Source of the DNA: an uncultured Clostridia bacterium
GTDB lineage: Bacteria > Bacillota > Clostridia > Oscillospirales > CAG-272
NCBI GenBank assembly: GCA_937898155.1
Contig: CALEJO010000085.1
Coordinates: forward strand, 1-15,051
Direction: 5' to 3'
Length of the DNA: 15,051 bases
Below, in pieces: positions 5,823 through 13,625 of the stretch. How positions within the stretch are numbered: position 1 is the stretch's first letter; each line of letters begins with the position of its first letter. A program made the translations under genes and the position numbers. The notes below the pieces were generated by a model. The model ran no database searches and was not told the DNA's origin. It saw nothing but the letters and a program-made list of their open reading frames with translations.

Positions 5823-7766
5823 ATGGCAGAGAACATCATCACGGAAAACAAGCCCTACGAGGATAGTCAAATTCAGGTTTTGGAAGGGCTGGAAGCGGTT
5901 CGCCGGCGTCCCGGCATGTATATCGGAACGACGTCGCAGCGCGGTCTGCACCATCTGATCTACGAGATCGTCGATAACTCGATCGACGAGGCAATGGCAG
6001 GCGTCTGCTCGGAGATCGACGTGGTCTTTCATCCGGACGGGAGCGTTTCCGTGCAGGATAACGGGCGCGGCATTCCGGGCGGTATGAATGAAAAGCTCGG
6101 CATCCCGACGACGGAGGTGGTGTTCACCGTTCTGCACGCGGGCGGCAAATTCGGCGCGGGCGGCTATAAATTCTCGGGCGGTCTGCACGGCGTCGGCGCG
6201 TCCGTCGTCAACGCGCTTTCCGTCTGGACCGAGATCGAAAACTGCCACGCGGGGCAGATGTATACCGAGCGATTCGAGCGCGGCAAGGTCGCGCGTCCGT
6301 TCGCGCACGTCGGTCCGTGCGGCGAAAAGCACGGTCTTTACGTCCGCTTCATGCCCGATCCCGAAATCTTCACCGAAACGACCGTATTTGACTACGATAC
6401 GATCCTCAACCGGATGCGCGAGCAGGCGTTCCTTAACGCGGGCGTCCGCATCCGCGTGCGCGATGAGCGCACGGAGAACGTCACGGAAAACGACCTCTAT
6501 TACGAAGGCGGCGTCAAGAGCTTCGTCGAATATCTCAACGGGCTCAAACGCTGTGAAACGCTGCATGACGTGATCTATATGACGACCGCGACGGGCGATA
6601 AGACCGCCGAGATCGCGTTCCAGTATAACGATACCTATAACGAAACGGTGATGTCGTTCGCCAATAACATCATCACGCCCGAGGGCGGCACGCACGAGGA
6701 CGGCTTCAAAACGGCGCTCACGCGTGTGATCAACAATTACGCGAAAAAGCGCAACCTGCTCAAAGAAAACGACCCCGCGCTTTCCGGCGAGGACGTGCGC
6801 GAGGGCATCTGCGCCGTCATCTCCGTCAAGCTCGAAGAGCCGCAGTTCGAGGGGCAGACCAAGGGGCGCCTCGGCAACTCCGATATGCGCGGCTTCGTCA
6901 GCACGCTCGTGACGACGAAACTGAACGAAGTCTTTGAAGAAAATCCCGCGATCGCGAAGGCGATCATCGAAAAGGCGATCTCCGCGTCGCGTGCCCGCGA
7001 GGCGGCGCGCAAGGCGCGCGAATCCGTCCGCCGAAAGACGGGACTCGAATCGGGACAAATGCCCGAAAAATTGCAGGACTGCAACGAGCGCGATCCCTCG
7101 CTGTGTGAGCTTTACGTGGTGGAGGGCGACTCCGCAGGCGGCTCCGCGATCCAGGGACGCGATTCGCGCTTCCAGGCGATCCTTTCCATGTGGGGCAAAA
7201 TGCTGAACGTCGAAAAGGCGCGCGCCGACAAGATTTACGGCAATGACAAGCTCTATCCGCTGATCGTGGCGCTCGGCACGGGCATCGGCACGGAATTCAA
7301 TCCCGAAAAACTGCGTTATCATAAAATCATCATCATGGCGGATGCCGATGTGGACGGCGCGCATATCCGCACGCTGCTGCTCACGTTCTTTTTCCGCTAT
7401 ATGCGTCCGCTGATCGAAAGCGGCTACGTCTATTCCGCGGTGCCGCCGCTTTATAAGCTGACGCGCGGCAAAACGGCGCGCGTGGCATACAGCGACGAGG
7501 AGCGCGACCGCATTTCCTCCGAGATGCGCGAGGGCAATCCGAACGTGAAGATCGACATTTCGCGCTTCAAAGGTCTCGGCGAAATGGATCCGCACGAGCT
7601 GTGGGAGACGACGATGGATCCCGAAAAGCGCACCCTGCGCCGCATCACGCTCGACGACGCGATGAAGGCGGACGAGATCTTCACCGTGCTGATGGGCGAG
7701 GACGTCGAGCCGCGCAAGGACTGGATCGAACAAAACGCGCAATACGCGCTGAATCTGGATATTTAA
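5823..7766 (+). CDS. gyrB: DNA gyrase subunit B
   Basis: GyrB is the ATPase subunit of gyrase, which introduces negative supercoils. The 647-residue product has the GHKL ATPase domain with EIVDNSIDEAMAG (E48 catalytic, N52 for magnesium), QDNGRGIP (78-85) and the ATP-lid glycines in GGLHGVGASVVNALS. The TOPRIM domain has EGDSAGG (E434, D436) and DADVDG (507-512), followed by the usual KGLGEMDPHELWETTMDP tail. Length is normal for a Gram-positive GyrB. I chose ATG 5823 over an in-frame GTG at 5805 because AAAGGA (5810-5815) is correctly spaced for it and family members begin close to here. One notable position is W457 in SMWGKMLNVEKA, where E. coli has K447 and B. subtilis has Arg. gyrA starts 12 bp downstream. 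Confidence 0.97.
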   Translation: MAENIITENKPYEDSQIQVLEGLEAVRRRPGMYIGTTSQRGLHHLIYEIVDNSIDEAMAGVCSEIDVVFHPDGSVSVQDNGRGIPGGMNEKLGIPTTEVVFTVLHAGGKFGAGGYKFSGGLHGVGASVVNALSVWTEIENCHAGQMYTERFERGKVARPFAHVGPCGEKHGLYVRFMPDPEIFTETTVFDYDTILNRMREQAFLNAGVRIRVRDERTENVTENDLYYEGGVKSFVEYLNGLKRCETLHDVIYMTTATGDKTAEIAFQYNDTYNETVMSFANNIITPEGGTHEDGFKTALTRVINNYAKKRNLLKENDPALSGEDVREGICAVISVKLEEPQFEGQTKGRLGNSDMRGFVSTLVTTKLNEVFEENPAIAKAIIEKAISASRAREAARKARESVRRKTGLESGQMPEKLQDCNERDPSLCELYVVEGDSAGGSAIQGRDSRFQAILSMWGKMLNVEKARADKIYGNDKLYPLIVALGTGIGTEFNPEKLRYHKIIIMADADVDGAHIRTLLLTFFFRYMRPLIESGYVYSAVPPLYKLTRGKTARVAYSDEERDRISSEMREGNPNVKIDISRFKGLGEMDPHELWETTMDPEKRTLRRITLDDAMKADEIFTVLMGEDVEPRKDWIEQNAQYALNLDI

Positions 7767-7778
7767 GGGGGCGGGCAA

Positions 7779-10343
7779 ATGGCAACGCACAACAGAGACT
7801 ATAAGCCCGAGGAGATCGCGTTTCCGAATCAAGTGATCACGGAATCCGAGCTCGTCGGGGAAATGCAGAAATCCTATATCGAATATGCCATGTCCGTCAT
7901 TGTCGGACGCGCGCTTCCCGACGTGCGGGACGGACTCAAACCCGTGCATCGCCGCATCCTTTACGCGATGTATGAGGACGGACTGACGTCCGATAAACCG
8001 TTCAAAAAATCCGCGACCTGCGTCGGCGACGTGCTCGGTCGGTATCATCCGCACGGCGACGCGTCGGTTTATGACGCGATGGTGCGTCTGGCACAGGACT
8101 TTTCCATGCGCTATATGCTCGTGGACGGACACGGAAACTTCGGCTCCGTGGACGGCGATCCGCCTGCCGCTTACCGTTATACGGAAGCGAGAATGAGCAA
8201 GATCAGCAACGAAATGCTCCGCGATATCGACAAAGACACCGTCGATTGGGACCCGAACTTCGACGAATCGCGCAAGGAGCCGCGCGTGCTTCCGTCGCGT
8301 TTCCCGAATCTGCTCGTCAACGGCAGCTCGGGCATCGCGGTCGGCATGGCGACGAATATCCCGCCGCATAATCTCACCGAAGTCATCAATGCCTGCGTCT
8401 GCCTGCTCGATAACCCCGAGGCGACGCTCGAAGACCTGATGGAGCATATCCAGGGACCGGACTTCCCGACCAAGGGCATCATCATGGGACGCTCCGGCAT
8501 TCGCCAGGCATACGCGACCGGTCGCGGCAAGATCATTGTCCGCGCCCGCACCGAATTTGAGGAATACGGCAAGGACGGCCGCACCCGCATCATCGTCACG
8601 GAGCTTCCGTATCAGGTCAATAAGCGCCAGCTCATCAAAACGATCGCGGAGCAGGTCAAGGATAAACGCCTCGACGGCATTTCCGACCTGCGCGAGGAAA
8701 GCGACCGCAACGGGATGCGCGTCGTGATCGAGCTGAAACGCGACGCCAATCCGCAGATCGTGCTGAATCACCTTTACGCGCAGACGGCGCTGCAATCGAG
8801 CTTCTCGATCATCATGCTCGCGCTCGTCGATAACCAGCGCCAGCCGAAAATTCTCTCGCTGAAACACATTCTGACGGAATATATCAAGTTCCAAGAGGAG
8901 TTGATCATCCGCCGCACGAAATTCGACCTCAAAAAAGCGCTCGAACGCGCGCACCTGCTCGAAGGGCTTCTCATCGCGCAGGACAATATCGACGAGGTCA
9001 TCCACATCATCCGCACGTCCTACGACGACGCGAAGGAGCGCTTGATGGCGCGCTTCGGGCTCGACGACGTGCAGGCGCAGGCGATCCTCGATATGCGACT
9101 CAAAGCGTTGCAGGGGCTCGACCGCGAGAAGCTCGAAACCGAGCATCGCGAGCTGGAAGAGCGGATTGCGTATTATCGCAACCTGCTCGAATCCGAGGAA
9201 ATGCTCCGCGGCGTGCTGAAAGACGAGCTGATCCAGATCCGCGACAAATACGGCGACGAGCGCCGCACGGAGATCCAAAACGTCGAAAACGAGATCGACA
9301 TGGAAGACCTCATCGAGCGGCACGAATGTGTCATCACGATGTCGCACGCGGGCTATATCAAGCGTGCACCCGCCGCCACCTATTCGGCACAGCACCGCGG
9401 CGGCAAGGGCATCATCGGCATGACGACGAAGGAAGAAGATTTTGTGGAAAGCGTGATGGTCGCGCATTCGCACAGCAATCTGCTTCTCTTCACGACCGCC
9501 GGCCGCGTCTATATGAAGAAAGCATATCAGATTCCCGAGGCGTCGCGCACGGCAAAGGGCACGAACGTCGTGAACGTGATCGAAGTCCAGCCCGGCGAAA
9601 AGGTGACGGCGATCCTTCCCGTCAGCGAATTTGCCGAGAACGAATATTTCGTCATGGTGACGAAGGGCGGCGTCGTCAAACGCGCGAACGTCAAGGACTT
9701 CGAGTATCAGCGCCGCGGCGGCAAGATCGCGATCAACCTCGACGAGGGCGACGGACTGCTTTACGTCCTGCACACCGCGGGCGACAGCGACGTCGTGCTG
9801 GCAACGCACGAGGGCAAGGCGGTCCGCTTCAAGGAGACCGACGCGCGCGTCATGGGACGCACGGCGCACGGTGTGCGCGGCATCCGTCTGCACGACGGAG
9901 ACTACGTCGTCGGCGCGGTCGTCGTGGAGGAGGATAAGGACCTCATCACGCTGACGGAGAACGGCTTCGGCAAGCGCAACGACTTCAAGGGCTTCACGGC
10001 GCACAGCCGCGGCACGCTCGGCGTCAACTGCCAGAAGATCACCGAAAAGACCGGCAAGCTCGCCGGCATCGCGACGGTGAACGCCAAGGACGACCTGCTC
10101 ATCATCACGAGCGACGGCACGATGATCCGCACTCCCGCTTCGGATATCCCCGTTTACGACGGCAAGAGCACCGCGGGCGTCATCATCATGCGCCTGTCGG
10201 GCGACGCGAAGATTTACAGCTTCGCCGTCACGAAGTCCGAGGAGGAGCAGGAGGCGGAGATCGAAGCCGCCGCCGCGGAAGACGAAAAAATGCAATCGGA
10301 ATCCGCCGTTTTCCCGCAGGAAGACGACGAAACAGATGAATAA
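7779..10343 (+). CDS. gyrA: DNA gyrase subunit A
   Basis: GyrA cuts and rejoins DNA and wraps it for negative supercoiling. In the 854-residue product the winged-helix region contains GRYHPHGDASVYDAMVR (88-103), and the catalytic tyrosine is Y134 in RYTEARMSKI. A coiled-coil and tower region follows, then the six-bladed C-terminal domain from about residue 525. The blade-1 GyrA box reads QHRGGKG (538-544) instead of the usual QRRGGKG. A second similar stretch, QRRGGKI, occurs at 644-650. Gyrase identity rather than topoisomerase IV ParC is supported by the GyrA box, the gyrB neighbour and the origin location. A95 replaces the Ser/Thr found at the E. coli S83 position. The C-terminus is very acidic. 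The ATG at 7779 has an AGGGGGCGGG leader. Confidence 0.97.
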   Translation: MATHNRDYKPEEIAFPNQVITESELVGEMQKSYIEYAMSVIVGRALPDVRDGLKPVHRRILYAMYEDGLTSDKPFKKSATCVGDVLGRYHPHGDASVYDAMVRLAQDFSMRYMLVDGHGNFGSVDGDPPAAYRYTEARMSKISNEMLRDIDKDTVDWDPNFDESRKEPRVLPSRFPNLLVNGSSGIAVGMATNIPPHNLTEVINACVCLLDNPEATLEDLMEHIQGPDFPTKGIIMGRSGIRQAYATGRGKIIVRARTEFEEYGKDGRTRIIVTELPYQVNKRQLIKTIAEQVKDKRLDGISDLREESDRNGMRVVIELKRDANPQIVLNHLYAQTALQSSFSIIMLALVDNQRQPKILSLKHILTEYIKFQEELIIRRTKFDLKKALERAHLLEGLLIAQDNIDEVIHIIRTSYDDAKERLMARFGLDDVQAQAILDMRLKALQGLDREKLETEHRELEERIAYYRNLLESEEMLRGVLKDELIQIRDKYGDERRTEIQNVENEIDMEDLIERHECVITMSHAGYIKRAPAATYSAQHRGGKGIIGMTTKEEDFVESVMVAHSHSNLLLFTTAGRVYMKKAYQIPEASRTAKGTNVVNVIEVQPGEKVTAILPVSEFAENEYFVMVTKGGVVKRANVKDFEYQRRGGKIAINLDEGDGLLYVLHTAGDSDVVLATHEGKAVRFKETDARVMGRTAHGVRGIRLHDGDYVVGAVVVEEDKDLITLTENGFGKRNDFKGFTAHSRGTLGVNCQKITEKTGKLAGIATVNAKDDLLIITSDGTMIRTPASDIPVYDGKSTAGVIIMRLSGDAKIYSFAVTKSEEEQEAEIEAAAAEDEKMQSESAVFPQEDDETDE

Positions 10344-10365
10344 AACGTGAGAAAGGAAGCAAGCT

Positions 10366-11499
10366 ATGGCAGATAAGAAGAAAAAAGGCGCGGTCGCCTC
10401 TCCGGTTTCCGCGGAGGATAAGAAAAAAGCCCTCGCCACCGCGCTCTCGCAGATCGAAAAGGATTTCGGCAAAGGCACGATCATGAAGCTCGGCGAAAAC
10501 GCGCGCATGAATGTCGAAGCGGTGCCGACGGGCTCGCTGACGCTCGACCTCGCGCTCGGCATCGGCGGCGTGCCGCGCGGCAGAATCATCGAAATTTTCG
10601 GGCCGGAATCGTCCGGCAAAACGACCGTGGCGCTCCATGTCGCGGCGGAAGTGCAGAAAATGGGCGGCGAGGCGGCGTTCATCGACGCGGAGCACGCGCT
10701 CGATCCCGTCTACGCCAAGGCACTCGGCGTGAACATCGACGAATTGCTCGTTTCTCAGCCGGACAGCGGCGAACAGGCGCTCGAAATCACGGACGCGCTC
10801 GTTCGTTCGGGCGCGGTGGACGTTGTGGTCGTGGACTCGGTGGCGGCACTCGTGCCGCAGCAGGAGATCGACGGCGAAATGGGCGCGTCCCACGTCGGCT
10901 TGCAGGCGCGGCTGATGAGCCAGGCGCTCCGCAAGCTCTCCGGCTCCATCTCGAAAACGAACTGCGTCGTCATCTTCATCAACCAGCTCCGCGAAAAGGT
11001 CGGCGTGATGTATGGCAATCCCGAAACGACGCCCGGCGGCAGAGCGCTGAAATTCTATGCGTCCGTCCGCATCGATGTGCGCAAGAGCGAGAACCTCAAA
11101 CAGGGCGAGGAGACCTACGGCAACCGCGTCAAATGCAAGGTCGTGAAAAACAAGGTCGCGCCGCCGTTCCGCAAAGCGGAATTTGACATTCTCTACGGCA
11201 AGGGCATCTCCAAGGCGGGCGAGATCCTCGAGCTCGGGCTCGAACTCGGACTGCTCCAAAAAAGCGGCTCGTGGTTCTCCTACGAGGGCGAAAAGCTCGC
11301 GCAGGGCAAGGAAAACGTCCGCAAAGCGATCGAGGACGACAAGAAACTGCAAAAAGAACTCGAAGACAAGATCCGCGCGCAGGCGCAGAACATCGACCTC
11401 GGCGGAGAAGAAGCGTATGCGCTCGATGCCGACGGCGAGGACGGCGCGCCCGACGAAGAATTCGACATCCGTCTGCTCGACATCGAAAACGACGACTGA
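10366..11499 (+). CDS. recA: Recombinase RecA
   Basis: RecA forms the ATP-dependent filament on single-stranded DNA that drives strand exchange and triggers LexA self-cleavage. The 377-residue product has Walker A GPESSGKT (79-86), E109 in DAEHALDP, Walker B VVVVD (153-157), the DNA-binding L2 region after NQLREKVGVMYGNPETTPGG, and the RecA signature ALKFYASVR. The N-terminus is lysine-rich, and the C-terminus is a strongly acidic tail as is common in RecA. GAAAGGAAG precedes the ATG at 10366. It starts 22 bp after gyrA, and the gap contains neither a promoter nor a GAAC-N4-GTTC LexA operator, so read-through from the gyrase genes is likely. Its last codon overlaps recX. Its place behind gyrA is unusual; in Bacillota recA usually sits near pgsA, cinA and ymdB. 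Confidence 0.97.
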   Translation: MADKKKKGAVASPVSAEDKKKALATALSQIEKDFGKGTIMKLGENARMNVEAVPTGSLTLDLALGIGGVPRGRIIEIFGPESSGKTTVALHVAAEVQKMGGEAAFIDAEHALDPVYAKALGVNIDELLVSQPDSGEQALEITDALVRSGAVDVVVVDSVAALVPQQEIDGEMGASHVGLQARLMSQALRKLSGSISKTNCVVIFINQLREKVGVMYGNPETTPGGRALKFYASVRIDVRKSENLKQGEETYGNRVKCKVVKNKVAPPFRKAEFDILYGKGISKAGEILELGLELGLLQKSGSWFSYEGEKLAQGKENVRKAIEDDKKLQKELEDKIRAQAQNIDLGGEEAYALDADGEDGAPDEEFDIRLLDIENDD

Positions 11500-12155
11500 T
11501 GGACATCACCGTTAGCCGATTTACGGCGATCGCCGGCGGCGCGAAGATCGCGCTGACGGTGGAGCTTTCCGAGGACAGAGAGCGGCAGACGATCACGGGC
11601 GCGATCCTCGCGGAAATGATCCCGGAACTGCATCTGCCGTGGGAGATCGAAGCGCCGTTTTCGCTCGACCGCGATACGTGCGACGCGCTGTTATTTCAGA
11701 TGAAAAAAACGGCGGCGATCGAAAAGGGGATTTCCCTCATCGACTATGCGCAATGCACAGAAAAGTCGATGAAAAATAAGCTCATGCTCAAAGGATTCCC
11801 GCGGGAAGCGGCGGAGGAAGCGGCGGCGTATCTCGCCGCGCACGGCTGGATCGACGAGCGGCGGGACGCGACGTTTTTCGTCGAAACGCTCGCCACGCAT
11901 AAGAAATTCGGCAAAAGCCGCATCCAAAAGGAGCTATACGCCAAGGGCTTTGCGTCCGAGGTGATCCGCGAGGTGCTCGCGGAGCTCGAGTTTGATTTTT
12001 CGCAAACGTGCGCGGAGCGCATCCGCGGGCTCGGCGGCGCGGAGATTTTTGCCGACCGCGAGCGCAAACAAAAGGCCGTTGCGGCGCTCTTTCGCTACGG
12101 ATTTTCGTTTGACGATATCCGCGAAGCGCTGACGGTATTACAAGAAGAGGAATAG
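11499..12155 (+). CDS. recX: Regulatory protein RecX
   Basis: RecX binds RecA filaments and modulates, usually limits, their growth. The 218-residue product shows the helical repeats of the family: CTEKSMKNKLMLKGF (about 87-101), GWIDERRDATFFVETLATHK, KFGKSRIQKELYAKGF, and a degenerate final repeat ending FSFDDIREALTVLQ. The N-terminal 80 residues are less conserved, as is usual in Gram-positive RecX. I chose the ATG at 11499 because it overlaps the recA stop (TGATG), the typical arrangement for translational coupling; a longer in-frame reading from 11271 would run inside recA. The partner relation with recA directly upstream supports the call. Confidence 0.93.
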   Translation: MDITVSRFTAIAGGAKIALTVELSEDRERQTITGAILAEMIPELHLPWEIEAPFSLDRDTCDALLFQMKKTAAIEKGISLIDYAQCTEKSMKNKLMLKGFPREAAEEAAAYLAAHGWIDERRDATFFVETLATHKKFGKSRIQKELYAKGFASEVIREVLAELEFDFSQTCAERIRGLGGAEIFADRERKQKAVAALFRYGFSFDDIREALTVLQEEE

Positions 12156-12165
12156 GAGATCGGAA

Positions 12166-13554
12166 ATGCAACTCAAAATCAGCAACTATATTGACGATCA
12201 CGCGAGCGAGATGATCGCGTCGCTTTCTAAACTCGTCGCCGTGCCGAGCGTGCGCGGCAAAGCGGAGCCGGGAATGCCGTATGGCGCAGAGCCGGCGCGC
12301 GCATTGGATACGATGCTTCATTTGGCGGAGGGATTCGGCTTTTCCGTCAAAAATCACGAAAATATCATGGGGACGATCGACTTCGATCCCGAAAAGCCGA
12401 CGACGCTCGGCGTTCTGTGCCACCTCGACGTCGTGCCGGAGGGCACGGGCTGGTCGAATCCGCCCTATACGCTGACGCTTTCGGGCGGAAAGCTCCTCGG
12501 ACGCGGCTCGGCGGACGACAAAGGCCCCGCGATCGCGGTGCTGTTCGCGATGCGCGCGCTCCGCGAGTGCGGCTACGAGCTTTCGCAGAACGTCCGCTTC
12601 CTCGTCGGCACCGATGAGGAATGCGGCTCCTCCGATCTGGAATATTACCGCAAAAAAGAGACGCTTCCGCCGCGCGTATTCACGCCCGATGCGGCGTTCC
12701 CCGTCATCCATCTCGAAAAGGGACATATCCGCGGCAAGGTCGTGAAAAAAATTCTCGCCGACGGGCAGAGAACGGTCGTTTCCGCTTCGGGCGGCACGGT
12801 CGTCAACGCGGTGCCGGATCGCGCTTACGCGACGCTGCGCGGCTTCTCCGACGAGGAGCTGGCGATGGCGGAGACGGCGCTTCCCGAGGGCATCACCATT
12901 GAATACAAAAAGACGGACGACGAGGTTGCGCTGACGGTCAAAGGCGTTTCGGCGCACGCGTCGTTCCCGCAGGCGGGCAAAAATGCCGTCACGGCGCTCT
13001 TCCGTTATCTCGGCACGCTCCGCACGGACGACGGCACGGGCGCGCTCTTTGATACGCTCTCGAACGTATTCCGCTACGGCGAGGCAGGCGGCGAATCGCT
13101 CGGCATCAGCATGAGCGACGAAAAATCGGGCAAGCTGACGTTTGTATGCAGCGTCTTTCACTTCGACGAGGGCAGCTTCGAGGGCAGCTTCGACAGCCGT
13201 TTCCCGATCTGCGCGACCTCCGCAAAGATCCGCACGAAGCTCGAAAAGGTGTTCACCAAGGCGGGGCTCACGATCGACGAATGGAACGCGAACGAGCCGC
13301 ATTACGTGGACGAAAACAGCGAATTTATCCGGACGCTTCTCGACGTTTATACGGAGATCACGCACAAAAAAGGCGAGTGCGTCGCCATCGGCGGCGGCAC
13401 GTATGTGCATAATGTCGAAGGCGGTGTCGCGTTCGGCGCGGAGCATCGCGGCGTGGACAATCACGTGCACGGCGCGGACGAGTTTTTGCCGCTTGAACAT
13501 TTCCTGCTCAACGCGAAGATTTACGCCGAAGCCATTTTGCGTCTTTGCAAATAA
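12166..13554 (+). CDS. pepV: PepV-type dipeptidase (M20 family metallopeptidase)
   Basis: PepV-type enzymes are cytosolic zinc peptidases that cleave dipeptides released from imported peptides. The 462-residue product has the M20 metal ligands: H86 in CHLDVVPEG, bridging D117 in GRGSADDKGP, catalytic E151 with ligand E152 in GTDEECGSSD, D175 in TPDAAFP, and H435 in HGADE. The lid/dimerisation domain is inserted between, and SAHASFPQAGKNA is a typical lid block. Length matches PepV and exceeds single-lid carboxypeptidases. There is no signal peptide. AGGAG overlaps the recX stop 10 bp upstream, so it is the last gene of the run before the terminator at 13561. It has no obvious functional link to recombination. 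Exact dipeptide preference is not visible. Confidence 0.92.
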   Translation: MQLKISNYIDDHASEMIASLSKLVAVPSVRGKAEPGMPYGAEPARALDTMLHLAEGFGFSVKNHENIMGTIDFDPEKPTTLGVLCHLDVVPEGTGWSNPPYTLTLSGGKLLGRGSADDKGPAIAVLFAMRALRECGYELSQNVRFLVGTDEECGSSDLEYYRKKETLPPRVFTPDAAFPVIHLEKGHIRGKVVKKILADGQRTVVSASGGTVVNAVPDRAYATLRGFSDEELAMAETALPEGITIEYKKTDDEVALTVKGVSAHASFPQAGKNAVTALFRYLGTLRTDDGTGALFDTLSNVFRYGEAGGESLGISMSDEKSGKLTFVCSVFHFDEGSFEGSFDSRFPICATSAKIRTKLEKVFTKAGLTIDEWNANEPHYVDENSEFIRTLLDVYTEITHKKGECVAIGGGTYVHNVEGGVAFGAEHRGVDNHVHGADEFLPLEHFLLNAKIYAEAILRLCK

Positions 13555-13560
13555 AAAATC

Positions 13561-13590
13561 GAGCACCTGCTTTGTGCGGGTGCTCTTTTT
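13561..13590 (+). terminator. Strong intrinsic terminator after pepV
   Basis: GAGCACCTGC (13561-13570) pairs with GCGGGTGCTC (13576-13585) in ten pairs with one G-U, closing a five-base loop, followed by TTTTT (13586-13590). A six-A run at 13553-13558, overlapping the pepV stop, means the hairpin can also work on the minus strand. It closes the dnaN-to-pepV transcription unit. Confidence 0.9.
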
Positions 13591-13625
13591 CGCAAGGAAG
13601 AGAACATTTTGATGAGGAGCTTTTT

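Noticed and set aside
5739..10682. A 1647-codon open frame on the minus strand opposite gyrB and gyrA
   Set aside because: It is antisense to two unmistakable genes, its translation is rich in Arg, His, Asp, Val and Ala as expected of a shadow frame in GC-rich DNA, and it shows no domain.
11788..13566. A 592-codon minus-strand frame opposite recX and pepV
   Set aside because: Antisense shadow of two recognised genes with no motif of its own.
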